A stretch of 64,000 nucleotides of DNA from Prevotellaceae bacterium (GCA_028723525.1 JAQYET010000023.1:62001-126000); one strand, 5' to 3'. Positions 27,604 to 37,008 are shown, numbered from the stretch's first letter. The notes: generated by a model from the sequence alone, not told the origin. Numbers and translations are program-made.

Positions 27604-28596
27604 TTATTTGAATTGATTTTCTACGATGTCTGTAAGCACTTCGGTGATGTCAAGCCCGGCGGCACGCACCTGCTGCGGAATGAAACTCGTGGCAGTCATT
27701 CCCGGAGTGGTGTTCACCTCAAGCATTGAAATTTTCTGGTTCTTGTCTATGATATAGTCGATGCGTATAATGCCGTTGCAGTGGAGTATGTCGTAGATGC
27801 TGCTTGTGAGTTTTGCCACCCGTTCTGCCGTTTCTGCGGGAATTCTTGCCGGAGTTATCTCCTGCACTTGTCCGTTATACTTGGCGTCGTAGTCGAAAAA
27901 TTCGTTGGATGTCACCACCTCTGTTGCCGGCAGCACCACGCTCTTTTCCCGCGTCTTGTAGCAACCGATAGAAATCTCTGTGCCTTCGAGGAAGCTCTCC
28001 ACCATCACATCGTCGCTCTCCATGAGTGCTTTTCGTATGGCAGGAGCCAGTTGGTCTTTGTTCTTCACTTTCGAAACGCCGAAAGAAGAGCCGTCGGCAG
28101 CCGGTTTTACGAAGCACGGCATTCCGATTTTCTCGTCTATCTCGTCGTCGGAAACAAGTTCTTCGTAACCCTTTCTGATGAGCATCGAGTCGGCAACACG
28201 CACTCCGTAGCTTCGCAGATACTGGTTGAGCACGAATTTGTCGAAAGTCATTGCCTCCACGAGAACGCCGCTGGTGGAGTAAGGCAGGTGTATAAGTTCG
28301 AAGTAGCCCTGCAGTATTCCGTTCTCTCCGGGTGTTCCGTGTATTGTGATATATGCGTAGTCGAACATCACGAGTTTGCCGTCCTCTTTGAACGAGAAGT
28401 CGTTGCGGTCGATTGGTGCGCGTGTTCCGTCGTGCAGGTTGACGTGCCAGTCGAGTCCTTTCATGTCAACAATCCACACGTTGTAGCGTTCCTTGTCGAA
28501 GAAAGAGTATAAACCCTGTGCCGACCGCATGGAAACTGCATACTCCGAGGAGTCTCCTCCGCACACGATGGCTATGTTTCTTTTGATATTTTTCAT
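27604..28596 (-). CDS. ddl: D-alanine--D-alanine ligase
   Basis: Ddl makes the D-Ala-D-Ala dipeptide for peptidoglycan. The ATP-grasp features are clear: PCFVKPAADGSSFGVSKV, the catalytic arginine region PARIPAE, and the metal-binding GIIRIDYI and LEVNTTPGMTATSF. The start giving MKNIKRNIAIVCGG yields 330 residues, normal for the family. The frame is open for another 110 codons upstream, but that stretch overlaps the rluD-type gene. Confidence 0.93.
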   Translation of the reverse strand: MKNIKRNIAIVCGGDSSEYAVSMRSAQGLYSFFDKERYNVWIVDMKGLDWHVNLHDGTRAPIDRNDFSFKEDGKLVMFDYAYITIHGTPGENGILQGYFELIHLPYSTSGVLVEAMTFDKFVLNQYLRSYGVRVADSMLIRKGYEELVSDDEIDEKIGMPCFVKPAADGSSFGVSKVKNKDQLAPAIRKALMESDDVMVESFLEGTEISIGCYKTREKSVVLPATEVVTSNEFFDYDAKYNGQVQEITPARIPAETAERVAKLTSSIYDILHCNGIIRIDYIIDKNQKISMLEVNTTPGMTATSFIPQQVRAAGLDITEVLTDIVENQFK

Positions 28597-28628
28597 TTCT
28601 ATTGTGTAGTTATTTATCTTGTTCAATG

Positions 28629-29741
28629 CTATTGTTGCTTCAGCCTTGTTTGCCACTTCTCTATCAGCCGAGTCATGTCTTCGGGCATGTCGCTGGTAAA
28701 GTCCATTTGTTCGCCCGTGAGGGGATGCCTGAAGCCGAGTGTCCTTGCGTGCAATGCCTGTCGGGGACACAGTGCGAAGCAGTTGCGTATGTAAGCCTTG
28801 TAAGACGCCGTCCGCTCGCCCCGGAGTATCTCGCAGCCTCCGTATCGCTCGTCGCCGAAGAGCGGATGCCCGATGTGTTTCATGTGAGCGCGTATCTGGT
28901 GGGTCCTGCCGGTTTCGAGAATACATTCCACCAAGGTGGTATATCCGTATCTTTCAATCACCCGGTAGTGGGTCACGGCATGCTTTCCAATGCCCGAATC
29001 TTCAGGATATACGTCCATTCGCAACCGGTCTTTGGCGTCGCGCCCGATGTTACCCATTATTGTTCCCTCGTCTTCAACGAAGTTTCCCCATGCCAAGGCA
29101 TTGTAGGAGCGGTGGGTGGTTTTGTTGAAAAACTGCGCCCCGAGGTTGCTTTTCGCCTCCGGTGTCTTAGCCACCACGAGCAGTCCGCTGGTGTCTTTGT
29201 CGATGCGATGCACCAACCCCACCTCCGGGTCGTTAGGGTTGTAGGTGGGCAGGTCGCGCAAATGCCATGCCACGGCGTTGACAAGCGTGCCGTGATAGTT
29301 GCCGCATCCCGGGTGTACCACCATTCCTGCCGCTTTGTTTATCACCATGAGTTGGTCGTCTTCATACACCACTTCGAGCGGAATTTCCTCCGGTTCGATG
29401 GTGTCGTCGTGCCTCGGTCGGTCGAGCATCAGTGTCACCACCTCGCCCGGTCTGACCTTGTAGTTGCTCTTCACGGGCTTCCCATTGACGTGGATGAAGC
29501 CTGCCTCGGCAGCCTTCTGTATGCGGTTGCGGCTGCTGTGCGCCATTCTCTCGGTGAGAAACTTGTCTATGCGCACTGCCACTTGTCCTGCGTCGGCAAC
29601 CAAGCGGAAGTGTTCGTATAGCCTGCCGTCATGTTCCTCGCCTTCGGAAGATGGCTCTCCGTCTGTAAGTTCCCAATCCTCCTCCATGTCGTAGGGCATG
29701 AAGTCTGCGGCTGCTGTTGTCTCGTTGAAATCCTTATTCAT
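28629..29741 (-). CDS. RluA/RluD-family 23S rRNA pseudouridine synthase
   Basis: This protein of about 370 residues has an N-terminal S4 RNA-binding domain (RIDKFLTERMAHSSRNRIQKA) and the catalytic motif LVHRIDKDTSGLLVVAKT with the essential aspartate. In RluD such enzymes modify helix 69 of 23S rRNA. The N-terminus has an extra acidic segment of about 60 residues before S4. The chosen start overlaps the PASTA gene stop by 8 bp; a longer start 39 bp upstream is possible. Confidence 0.87.
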   Translation of the reverse strand: MNKDFNETTAAADFMPYDMEEDWELTDGEPSSEGEEHDGRLYEHFRLVADAGQVAVRIDKFLTERMAHSSRNRIQKAAEAGFIHVNGKPVKSNYKVRPGEVVTLMLDRPRHDDTIEPEEIPLEVVYEDDQLMVINKAAGMVVHPGCGNYHGTLVNAVAWHLRDLPTYNPNDPEVGLVHRIDKDTSGLLVVAKTPEAKSNLGAQFFNKTTHRSYNALAWGNFVEDEGTIMGNIGRDAKDRLRMDVYPEDSGIGKHAVTHYRVIERYGYTTLVECILETGRTHQIRAHMKHIGHPLFGDERYGGCEILRGERTASYKAYIRNCFALCPRQALHARTLGFRHPLTGEQMDFTSDMPEDMTRLIEKWQTRLKQQ

Positions 29742-30477
29742 CGGGCACGTAAATCTCTTTGAACTCATCGGTTCCGCCATTGGATGACGACGAGCCCTTG
29801 TTTCCTGCTCCGGAACTGCTGCCGTGGTCTATTTCTCCGTTGTTTATATATGAAGAGTCGCGCGGGTCGGAGTCGTCGTAGTATCTGTAATAAGAGTCAT
29901 CAAGGACTACGGAGTCGTTGGCATCGCGCATTCCGTCGCCCACTTGTATTATGAGAATGTCGTCAACCGACACCTTCTGACCGTTGGAGAGGCTCTTGCC
30001 GTTGCACATCACGCCATACACCCAGTCCCGTTCACCGTTGACATACATCGGTTCGCCCACCTTGAAGCCCATCGAAATGAGCTTCGCCCTTGCCGAACGG
30101 TAGGAACTGTTGTCGATGATGTCGGGCAGGGTGAGCATCGGCGTGTCTGAATTTATCACGAGATAGACCACGTGCCCCGACTTGACAATCGTCCCCGCAG
30201 CCGGTGTCTGTTCGAGAATACAGTCCGGCGGGAGACTCTTTACATAACCGCTGTCGCTGACCACGACCTCCAGTCCGGCTTTCTCAAGTATGTGTTCTGC
30301 ATCGGCAAACGACTTGTGCTTCACGTCGGGTATTGCAATTTTCTCGCCGTGGCGGGTGTAGAGGTCGAGTCCGTAGCTCACTCCGATTGCGGCGACAGCC
30401 ACCACTGCGACCATTGCGAATATGTTCCCCAAAAGGTAGGAACTGAATATCTTCTTGAAAAATGTTGAAACCTCCAT
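29734..30477 (-). CDS. Membrane-anchored PASTA-domain protein
   Basis: This 247-residue protein has one N-terminal membrane helix (about residues 14-36, LLGNIFAMVAVVAVAAIGVS), two clear PASTA-like domains (IPDVKHKSFADAEHILEKAG, and LTLPDIIDNSSYRSARAKLI), a possible third, and a low-complexity Ser/Gly tail. PASTA domains bind peptidoglycan fragments. Unlike PASTA kinases it has no kinase domain. The order ddl-rluD-PASTA suggests a cell-wall-linked operon. Confidence 0.82.
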   Translation of the reverse strand: MEVSTFFKKIFSSYLLGNIFAMVAVVAVAAIGVSYGLDLYTRHGEKIAIPDVKHKSFADAEHILEKAGLEVVVSDSGYVKSLPPDCILEQTPAAGTIVKSGHVVYLVINSDTPMLTLPDIIDNSSYRSARAKLISMGFKVGEPMYVNGERDWVYGVMCNGKSLSNGQKVSVDDILIIQVGDGMRDANDSVVLDDSYYRYYDDSDPRDSSYINNGEIDHGSSSGAGNKGSSSSNGGTDEFKEIYVPDE

Positions 30478-30535
30478 TATGAATACATTTCGAGAGCAAA
30501 GGTAAAAAATAAAGATGAGAACAGCAAATAAATGA

Positions 30536-30588
30536 AAAAAAAACAGGAAGGTGCAGCATCAAAATGCCTGCATCTCCCTGTTTTTGAC
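30536..30588. terminator. Bidirectional terminator below rpmH
   Basis: An imperfect hairpin at 30544-30580 (CAGG.AG.TGCAG pairing with CTGCA.CT.CCTG) is flanked by A8 at 30536-30543 and T5 at 30581-30585. It can end transcripts in either direction and separates rpmH from the PASTA gene. Confidence 0.75.
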
Positions 30589-30610
30589 TTCGGATGAAAG
30601 TCTGAACGGC

Positions 30611-30766
30611 TTATTTGCCGTGGTGCTCGTCTGACACCGTGAGTTTCTTACGACCCTTGGCACGGCGAGAAGCCAGCACGCGGCGACCGTTCTTTGTTGC
30701 CATACGCTCGCGGAAGCCGTGCTTGTTCACTCTTCTTCTGTTGTGAGGCTGAAATGTTCTTTTCAT
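30611..30766 (-). CDS. rpmH: 50S ribosomal protein L34
   Basis: This 51-residue, very basic protein begins [20 protein letters not shown] and continues [20 protein letters not shown], the full L34 signature. A short acidic tail (SDEHHGK) ends it. It is transcribed alone, divergent from efp, with a TAATTTTG promoter element about 50 bp upstream. The usual neighbours rnpA and dnaA are not present here. Confidence 0.96.
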   Translation of the reverse strand: MKRTFQPHNRRRVNKHGFRERMATKNGRRVLASRRAKGRKKLTVSDEHHGK

Positions 30767-30818
30767 GTTTCTATATGTTTATTGTTATTATTTCTTGCAA
30801 AATGCCCATTTGAGTGTG

Positions 30819-30826
30819 CAAAATTA
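30819..30826 (-). promoter_or_regulatory. -7 promoter element of rpmH
   Basis: The minus strand reads TAATTTTG followed by CACACTC, the same core as the Ca-ATPase promoter. Confidence 0.55.
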
Positions 30827-30900
30827 CTCAATTCTTTTTAATTACCAAAGAAATGAACGAAATTTAGTGGCAAGTTAGATGTTTTTTTCCGATTTTTCCG

Positions 30901-30908
30901 TAACTTTG
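30901..30908 (+). promoter_or_regulatory. -7 promoter element of efp
   Basis: TAACTTTG lies 38 bp before the efp start. No clear -33 element is visible. Confidence 0.55.
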
Positions 30909-30946
30909 CATCGCGAAATTAAGAAATAACACATTATTACATAGTT

Positions 30947-31513
30947 ATGATTAACTCACAAGACATTAAAAAAGGAACTGCCATCCGTATGGACGGAGGC
31001 ATTTGGGTTTGTATTGAGTTCCAGCACCGCAAGCCGGGCAAGGGAAACACCGTGATGAACACCAAGCTGAAGAACGTTACCGACGGGCGAGTGCTCGACC
31101 GCACATTTCAGGTGGGCATGAAGCTTGAAGACGTGCGTATAGAACGCCGCCCATATCAGTATCTTTACAAGGAGGGAGAAGAGTATATCTTTATGAATCA
31201 GGAGTCTTACGAGCAGGTGCCAATCGCCCGCGACCTCGTTACCGGAGTGGACTTCATGAAAGAGAGCGACATCGTAGAAGTGGTGTCTGACGCTGATACC
31301 GAGACAATCCTCTTCGCCGAGATGCCGATAAAGACAAACTTGCGCATCACTCACTCCGAGCCGGGCATTAAAGGCGACACCGCAACAAACGCAACGAAGC
31401 CGGCAACGCTGGAGACCGGAGTGGAAATACGCGTGCCGCTCTTTATCAATGAGGGCGACCTCGTGCAGGTGGATACCCGCGACGGCTCTTACCTGAACCG
31501 CGTGAAAGAATAG
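30947..31513 (+). CDS. efp: Translation elongation factor P
   Basis: This 188-residue factor relieves ribosome stalling at proline runs. The three beta-barrel domains are complete. The modified-lysine loop reads HRKPGKGN, so the lysine between Pro-Gly and Gly is kept. The C-terminal signature GDLVQVDTRDGSYLNRVKE matches EF-P. No epmA/epmB-like modification gene is seen nearby. Confidence 0.96.
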   Translation: MINSQDIKKGTAIRMDGGIWVCIEFQHRKPGKGNTVMNTKLKNVTDGRVLDRTFQVGMKLEDVRIERRPYQYLYKEGEEYIFMNQESYEQVPIARDLVTGVDFMKESDIVEVVSDADTETILFAEMPIKTNLRITHSEPGIKGDTATNATKPATLETGVEIRVPLFINEGDLVQVDTRDGSYLNRVKE

Positions 31514-31532
31514 GAGACGATCTGAACAAACC

Positions 31533-31624
31533 CACCCTCAACCCCTCCCGGAGAGAGGAGACACGGTCGGCAGCATGACAACGGCTGCCGCTGCGCTCCG
31601 CATTTCAGGAAAGGGTTGGGGGTG
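31533..31624. repeat. Interspersed palindromic element between efp and a glycosyltransferase
   Basis: Outer arms CACCCTCAACCC (31533-31544) and GGGTTGGGGGTG (31613-31624) pair almost fully. Inside, CGGCAGC and GGCTGCCG can form a second stem. The structure fills the 128-bp gap. Such CCCTCAACCC palindromes are common between genes in this group. Confidence 0.55.
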
Positions 31625-31641
31625 ATTGATTATATACGCCG

Positions 31642-32685
31642 ATGAAATACTCATTTGTCATACCGGTGTTCAACCGCCCCGATGAGGTGGAGGAACTGTT
31701 GGAGAGTCTCACAAAGCAGCGCGAGAAAGACTTCGAAGTGCTGATAGTGGAAGACGGAAGCAGCGTGCCATGCGAGGAGGTGTGCGCAAAATACAGCGAC
31801 AGACTCGACCTGCACTACTTCAACAAGCCCAACAGCGGACCGGGACAGAGCCGCAACTACGGTGCAGAACGCGCCCGAGGCGAATACCTTATAATACTGG
31901 ATAGCGACGTGGTGGTGCCGGAGAGTTATCTCGAAGAGGTGGAAAAGGAACTCGAAAACGCTCCTGCCGATGCTTTCGGCGGACCGGATGCGGCTCACCA
32001 CTCGTTCACACCGACACAGAAAGCCATATCATACTCCATGACATCGTTCTTCACCACGGGTGGAATACGCGGCGGGAAAAGGAAGTTGGACAAGTTTTAT
32101 CCACGCTCGTTCAACATGGGCGTGAGACGGACAGAATACCTCCGGCTGGGCGGATTTTCAAAAATGCGCTTCGGCGAAGACATCGACTTCTCAATAAGGA
32201 TATTCAAGGCGGGGCTGCGATGCAGGCTTTTCCCGGAAGCATGGGTATGGCACAAGAGGCGCACCGACCTGAGAAAGTTCTTCAGACAGGTGTATAACAG
32301 CGGTATAGCGCGGATAAACCTGTACAAGAAATATCCCGGCTCGCTGAAGATTGTACACCTGCTGCCGATGATATTCACCGTGGGAGTAATCGCACTCGTA
32401 CTCATGTCGCTTTCAGGAATGGCAATGCTGAACTTCAACCCCGGCAACAGTGGTGCGTGGATTTGGGTGGCATCGCTTCCGTGGTTGCCGATAATTCTCT
32501 ACAGCATTATCATCTTCACCGACTCCACTGCAAAGAACCGCTCACTGCATGTGGGACTTATCTCCGTGCCTGCAGCGTTTACCCAGCTCATGGGCTACGG
32601 CTTCGGCTTCATCAAGTCTTGGTGGAAGCGCTGCGTGATGAAGCAGGGGGAGTTTCAAGCCTTTGAGAAAACATTCTATAAATAA
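31642..32685 (+). CDS. Family 2 glycosyltransferase, membrane-anchored
   Basis: This 347-residue GT-A fold protein begins YSFVIPVFNRPDEVEELLES, with SRNYGAERARGEYLIILDSD carrying the DxD-type metal site, and FGEDIDFSIRIFKAGLRC as the catalytic-base region. Two to three hydrophobic segments lie near the C-terminus. It transfers an activated sugar to an unknown acceptor, perhaps in lipid or surface glycan synthesis. It sits 6 bp upstream of radC. Confidence 0.85.
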   Translation: MKYSFVIPVFNRPDEVEELLESLTKQREKDFEVLIVEDGSSVPCEEVCAKYSDRLDLHYFNKPNSGPGQSRNYGAERARGEYLIILDSDVVVPESYLEEVEKELENAPADAFGGPDAAHHSFTPTQKAISYSMTSFFTTGGIRGGKRKLDKFYPRSFNMGVRRTEYLRLGGFSKMRFGEDIDFSIRIFKAGLRCRLFPEAWVWHKRRTDLRKFFRQVYNSGIARINLYKKYPGSLKIVHLLPMIFTVGVIALVLMSLSGMAMLNFNPGNSGAWIWVASLPWLPIILYSIIIFTDSTAKNRSLHVGLISVPAAFTQLMGYGFGFIKSWWKRCVMKQGEFQAFEKTFYK

Positions 32686-32691
32686 GGCTCT

Positions 32692-33393
32692 ATGGGAAAC
32701 GAGAAGACTGCCCGCCTGTCGATAAACAACTGGTCGGAGGAGGACCGCCCGCGCGAAAAACTTGCCGCAATGGGAGCAGAGTCGCTGACGAATGCCGAAC
32801 TGCTCGCCATTCTTATAGGCAGCGGGAACACCGAGGAGAGTGCCGGTGACCTGATGAAAAAGATACTCAACGACTGCAAGAACCGACTTAACGTCCTCGG
32901 CAAGATGAGCATCGCAGAACTGACGGCGTATAAAGGAATTGGCGAGGCAAAGGCTATCACCATCCTTGCGGCATGCGAACTGGGGAAGAGAAGGCAGAGC
33001 GAGGAGGTGGCAGAGCGGAAAGACCTCGGCTCGGCAACCGCGATATATAACTTCATGCGACCAAAAATGGAGGATCTCGACGTGGAAGAGGCGTGGGTGA
33101 TACTGCTCAACCAAAAATTCAAACTAATCAAGGCTGAACGACTCTCGCGAGGAGGCATCACCGAAACGGCAGTAGATGTGAGAATGATTGTCAAGACCGC
33201 GATACTCAACAACTCAACAGTGGTGGTATTGGTGCACAACCACCCCAGCAACAGTGCCACCCCGGGGCGCGACGACGACAGACTGACCGAAAGCCTCGAC
33301 AAGGCATGCGACCTGATGCGATTATACTTCCTCGACCATGTTATAGTCACCGACAGCACGTATTATAGTTACCGCGAAGAGGGCAGACTATAA
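32692..33393 (+). CDS. radC: RadC-family JAMM protein
   Basis: This 233-residue protein has an N-terminal helix-hairpin-helix region (TAYKGIGEAKAITILAACEL) and a C-terminal JAMM/MPN+ zinc domain with VLVHNHPSNSATPGRDDDRL, giving the HxHx(n)D metal ligands. RadC was named for a DNA-repair phenotype that has since been disputed; its biochemical role is unclear. It lies 6 bp after the glycosyltransferase. Confidence 0.9.
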   Translation: MGNEKTARLSINNWSEEDRPREKLAAMGAESLTNAELLAILIGSGNTEESAGDLMKKILNDCKNRLNVLGKMSIAELTAYKGIGEAKAITILAACELGKRRQSEEVAERKDLGSATAIYNFMRPKMEDLDVEEAWVILLNQKFKLIKAERLSRGGITETAVDVRMIVKTAILNNSTVVVLVHNHPSNSATPGRDDDRLTESLDKACDLMRLYFLDHVIVTDSTYYSYREEGRL

Positions 33394-33413
33394 GAATAAA
33401 AACCCTGATTTAT

Positions 33414-33444
33414 TTTGAAGTAATGCCATTTTGCATTATCTTTG
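33414..33444 (+). promoter_or_regulatory. Promoter of the sufT-like gene
   Basis: TTTG 33414-33417 and TATCTTTG 33437-33444 are separated by 19 bp, an excellent match. It lies 25 bp before the ATG at 33469 and rules out the earlier in-frame TTG as the start. Confidence 0.7.
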
Positions 33445-33468
33445 CAGACAGACAAACATCCGTTATCA

Positions 33469-33789
33469 ATGACACAGGAAGAAAAAACAATGATAGAGGA
33501 GCGCATCGTGGATGTGCTGAAGACTGTATATGATCCGGAAATACCCGTAAACATATACGACTTGGGAATGATATACAAGATAGACGTAAAGGACGACTGC
33601 GCGGTTGAAGTGGATATGACTTTCACCGCGCCAAATTGTCCTGCGGCAGACTTCATCCTTGAAGATGTGAGAACAAAATTGGAGAGCGTCGAAGGGGTGA
33701 CAAATGCCAGCGTCAACCTCGTCTTCGAGCCGGCATGGGACCAAAGCATGCTCAGCGAGGAAGCAAGACTCGAACTCGGACTTGACTGA
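33469..33789 (+). CDS. MIP18/SufT-like iron-sulfur assembly protein (DUF59)
   Basis: This 106-residue protein carries VYDPEIPVNIYDLGMIYKID and FTAPNCPAADFILEDV, the two conserved segments of the MIP18/DUF59 family. The cysteine in APNC is the conserved one. Family members such as SufT help mature iron-sulfur proteins. No suf genes are adjacent here. Its stop overlaps the next start (TGATG). Confidence 0.85.
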   Translation: MTQEEKTMIEERIVDVLKTVYDPEIPVNIYDLGMIYKIDVKDDCAVEVDMTFTAPNCPAADFILEDVRTKLESVEGVTNASVNLVFEPAWDQSMLSEEARLELGLD

Positions 33790-34562
33790 TGACAATGAGG
33801 CATAACATATATATACTTAGCGACGCGCACCTCGGCTCGTGGGCTATCGAACACGGCAGGATGCAGGAGAGACGGCTCACGCGCTTCCTTGACGAGATAA
33901 AAGACAAGGCGGCGGCAATCTATCTGCTCGGCGACATGTTCGACTTCTGGTATGAGTGGAAGTACTGCGTGCCGAAAGGATATACCCGATTTCTCGGAAA
34001 ACTGTCAGAACTCACCGACATGGGCGTCGAGATACACTACTTCACAGGCAACCATGATATATGGATGTACGGCTATCTGGAGGAAGAATGCGGCGTCATC
34101 CTACACCACGAACCGGAGACAGTGGAACTTTATAACAAGGTTTTCTATTTGGCGCATGGCGATGGGCTGGGCGATCCGGACAGAAAATTCAAGTTCATAA
34201 GCCTACTGTTCCACAACCGTTTGTGCCAGCGCATGTTCTCAATGGTGCATCCGAGGTGGTCTGTATGGTTCGGACAGGCATGGGCAAAACACTCGCGAAT
34301 GAAGCGGGGTGACGAGAAAGAGCCGCCATATATGGGCGAAGACAAAGAATATTTGGTGCGTTACACCAAACAATACATGAAGACTCATCCCAACGTGGAT
34401 TACTTCATCTACGGTCATCGCCACATAGAACTCGACCTTATGCTGAGCCACAAGACGCGCATGATGATTATCGGCGACTGGGTATGGCAGTTCACCTACG
34501 CCGTTTTCGACGGTGAGCACCTCTTCATAGAGGAATATGAGGAGGGGGAAAGCAAAATGTAA
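33789..34562 (+). CDS. UDP-2,3-diacylglucosamine diphosphatase-like phosphoesterase
   Basis: This 257-residue calcineurin-like phosphoesterase has all metal-binding motifs in order: ILSDAHLGSW, LLGDMFDFWYEW, FTGNHDIWMYG, LAHGDGLG, and YGHRHIELD. The layout fits LpxH/LpxH2, which cleaves UDP-diacylglucosamine to lipid X in lipid A synthesis. It could also be another family member. The start overlaps the sufT-like stop by one base. Confidence 0.85.
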   Translation: MTMRHNIYILSDAHLGSWAIEHGRMQERRLTRFLDEIKDKAAAIYLLGDMFDFWYEWKYCVPKGYTRFLGKLSELTDMGVEIHYFTGNHDIWMYGYLEEECGVILHHEPETVELYNKVFYLAHGDGLGDPDRKFKFISLLFHNRLCQRMFSMVHPRWSVWFGQAWAKHSRMKRGDEKEPPYMGEDKEYLVRYTKQYMKTHPNVDYFIYGHRHIELDLMLSHKTRMMIIGDWVWQFTYAVFDGEHLFIEEYEEGESKM

Positions 34563-34594
34563 GGCATGCGTTTAGCATACCTTACATTTTTTTT
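34556..34594. terminator. Bidirectional terminator between lpxH-like gene and ackA
   Basis: The stem is ATGTAAGG.ATGC (from 34557) with GCAT.CCTTACAT (to 34587), loop GTTTA, followed by T8. The plus-strand gene ends inside its left arm and ackA ends just beyond. Confidence 0.85.
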
Positions 34595-34601
34595 ATTACT
34601 C

Positions 34602-35795
34602 TTATTTCAGCAAGTTCATGGTGTCGGTGGCAATCATGAGTTCCTCGTCGGTAGGGATTATGCACACCTTTACGCGTGAGTCGTCGGCAGAGATTATTGC
34701 CTCTTTGCCGCGAACGTTGTTTTTCGAGGCATCGAACTTCACGCCGAGGAACTCCAGCCCCTTGCACACTTCCTCGCGCAAACCGGTCTGGTTCTCACCG
34801 ACTCCTGCCGTGAACACTATTATGTCAACGCCGCCCATTGCCGCAGCGTATGCTCCGATATACTTCTTTATGCGGTAGAAATACATGTCGAGGGCGAGCT
34901 GCGAGCGTGCTTCACCGGCTTCTGCAGCCTCCTCAATGTCGCGCATATCCGAACTTTTCTCCGTTATTCCGAGCACACCGCTTTTCTTGTTCAGCAAGTC
35001 TGACATGCCGTCGGCGTCGAGGTTGAGTTTCTTTTCGAGGAAAACCACCGCGCCGGCATCAATATCTCCGGAGCGTGTTCCCATCATCAAACCCTCAAGT
35101 GGGGTGAGCCCCATAGTAGTGTCGATGCACTTGCCGTCTTTCACTGCGGCTATGCTGGCTCCGTTGCCGATGTGACAGGTGATTATTTTCTTGCCTGCGG
35201 GGTCGCAACCGAGGAACTCACACACGCGCTTGCTTACGTAGCGGTGGCTCGTTCCGTGGAAACCGTAGCGGCGAACACCATATTGCTCGTAGAGGCTGTA
35301 GGGTATTGCGTAGAGGAAAGCCTCTTTCGGCATGGTCTGATGGAAAGCAGTATCGAACACTCCCACCTGCGGCAGACCCGGCATCAGTTCGCTCACGGCG
35401 TTCACTCCCTTCAGGTTCGCAGGGTTGTGGAGCGGTGCGAGGTCGATGCAAGTCTTGAAAGTCTTCAGCACCTCGTCGTTGAGTATCATGCTCTTGTTGA
35501 ACTTCTCTCCTCCGTGCACCATGCGATGCCCCACGGCGTCAATCTCTTTCAGGTCTTTTATTACACCGATTTCCGGGTCGGTAAGCAGCGAGAATATAAA
35601 CTTCACGCCCTCCGTGTGCTCCGGTATGTCGTGCATTATCTGCTTTTTCTCGCCGTTGGCAAGTTTCACTTTCACGAAAGCCCCCTTCTGTCCGACGCGT
35701 TCTGCCCCACCACTTGTCATTACGCTCTTGTCGTCCATATTGTAAAGGGCATACTTTATGGAACTGCTGCCACAATTCAGAACTAAAATCTTCAT
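34602..35795 (-). CDS. ackA: Acetate kinase
   Basis: This 397-residue enzyme makes ATP and acetate from acetyl phosphate and ADP. The N-terminal LVLNCGSSSIKYALYNM, the GFHGTSHRYVSKRVCEF segment and the C-terminal FTAGVGENQ are all diagnostic of the ASKHA-fold acetate kinase. The gene follows pta by 39 bp, so the two should act together in acetyl-CoA to acetate fermentation. Confidence 0.96.
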   Translation of the reverse strand: MKILVLNCGSSSIKYALYNMDDKSVMTSGGAERVGQKGAFVKVKLANGEKKQIMHDIPEHTEGVKFIFSLLTDPEIGVIKDLKEIDAVGHRMVHGGEKFNKSMILNDEVLKTFKTCIDLAPLHNPANLKGVNAVSELMPGLPQVGVFDTAFHQTMPKEAFLYAIPYSLYEQYGVRRYGFHGTSHRYVSKRVCEFLGCDPAGKKIITCHIGNGASIAAVKDGKCIDTTMGLTPLEGLMMGTRSGDIDAGAVVFLEKKLNLDADGMSDLLNKKSGVLGITEKSSDMRDIEEAAEAGEARSQLALDMYFYRIKKYIGAYAAAMGGVDIIVFTAGVGENQTGLREEVCKGLEFLGVKFDASKNNVRGKEAIISADDSRVKVCIIPTDEELMIATDTMNLLK

Positions 35796-35834
35796 AACTA
35801 TTACTGTTTTTCCCTTCTGTATGTTTTTTTGTAT

Positions 35835-36842
35835 TTACTTTGCGTCCATTGCCTGACAAGCCGTGATAGCCACCATCTTGTAGATGTCGTCAACGCTGCA
35901 GCCACGGCTGAGGTCGTTCACCGGGCGTGCGATGCCCTGCAGGATAGGACCGAGAGCCTCTGCTCCGCCGAGCCTTTCCACAAGCTTATATGATATGTTG
36001 CCCACCTCCAGATTAGGCACCACGAGCACATTGGCGTGCCCTGCAATCTCCGATCCGGGAGCCTTTTTCGCCCCGATGCTTGCCACGAGAGACGCGTCTG
36101 CCTGTAGTTCGCCGTCGATTTTCAGTTCGGGTGCCATTTCCTTGGCAATGCGTGTTGCCTCCACCACCTTGTCAACGACCTCGTGCTTTGCCGACCCTTT
36201 TGTCGAAAAACTTAGCATTGCCACGCGAGGCTCGGCGAAACCGGCAATCGATTTTGCCGTCTGTGCGGTGCAAACGGCAATCTCTGCCAACTGATGTGCA
36301 TCCGGAACCGGTGTTACGGCGACGTCGCCGATTACCAGCAATCCGTTCTCTCCGTACTGTTCTGCCTTCGTGAGCAGCAGCATTGCACCGCTGACACAAC
36401 TTATTCCCGGCGTGGTCTTTATAATCTGCAGTGCCGGGCGCAGCGTGTCGCCGGTTGTCGAGAGTGCACCGCTAATCTGCCCGTCGGCATCTCCCATCTT
36501 GATAATCATGCAACCGAGGTAGAGCGGGTTCTTAATCAGTTTGCGTGCTTCCTCTATCGTCATACCCTTTTTCTTGCGTATCTCGGCGAGCATCGTGGCA
36601 TATTCCTCGCTCTTCTCGCAGTTCTCCGGGTCTATGAGCGTAGCCTTACCGATGTTTTTCAGTCCGAGGCGTTCTGCCAGTTCGTTCACTTTTTTGGGGT
36701 TTCCGATGAGGATGATGTTGGCGATGTCGTCTGCCAGCACTCTGTCTGCCGCTGTCAGTGTGCGCTCCTCCTCGGCTTCCGGAAGCACGATGCGCTGCTT
36801 GTTGCTCTTTGCGCGGGAGATGATTTGTTGTATTAAATACAT
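35835..36842 (-). CDS. pta: Phosphate acetyltransferase
   Basis: Pta converts acetyl-CoA and phosphate to acetyl phosphate. The start giving MYLIQQIISRAKSNKQRIVL yields 335 residues, the short form without regulatory domains. Motifs include VLPEAEEERTLTAA at the N-terminus and LVVPNLEVGNISYKLVERL near the C-terminus. Upstream in-frame codons to 37007 do not look coding. It precedes ackA in an operon. Confidence 0.95.
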   Translation of the reverse strand: MYLIQQIISRAKSNKQRIVLPEAEEERTLTAADRVLADDIANIILIGNPKKVNELAERLGLKNIGKATLIDPENCEKSEEYATMLAEIRKKKGMTIEEARKLIKNPLYLGCMIIKMGDADGQISGALSTTGDTLRPALQIIKTTPGISCVSGAMLLLTKAEQYGENGLLVIGDVAVTPVPDAHQLAEIAVCTAQTAKSIAGFAEPRVAMLSFSTKGSAKHEVVDKVVEATRIAKEMAPELKIDGELQADASLVASIGAKKAPGSEIAGHANVLVVPNLEVGNISYKLVERLGGAEALGPILQGIARPVNDLSRGCSVDDIYKMVAITACQAMDAK

Positions 36843-37008
36843 TAGTAGATAAATTTTAAATTCCTTCGCATGCCCGGCAGTTCCCCTTGCGAAGAGGAAA
36901 ACGCATGTCGGTCTGTTTGGGAAACAGTTTATATTATTGTTAGTATATCGTCCTACGTGATGCACGATGCCCCTTTCGCATTGCGTCGTTTTCACGCCGT
37001 GGAGCATC

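Noticed and set aside
28597..28926. N-terminal extension of the ddl frame by 110 codons
   Set aside because: The extra residues are Arg-rich, overlap the rluD-type gene and are absent from Ddl proteins; ATG 28596 fits the family start.
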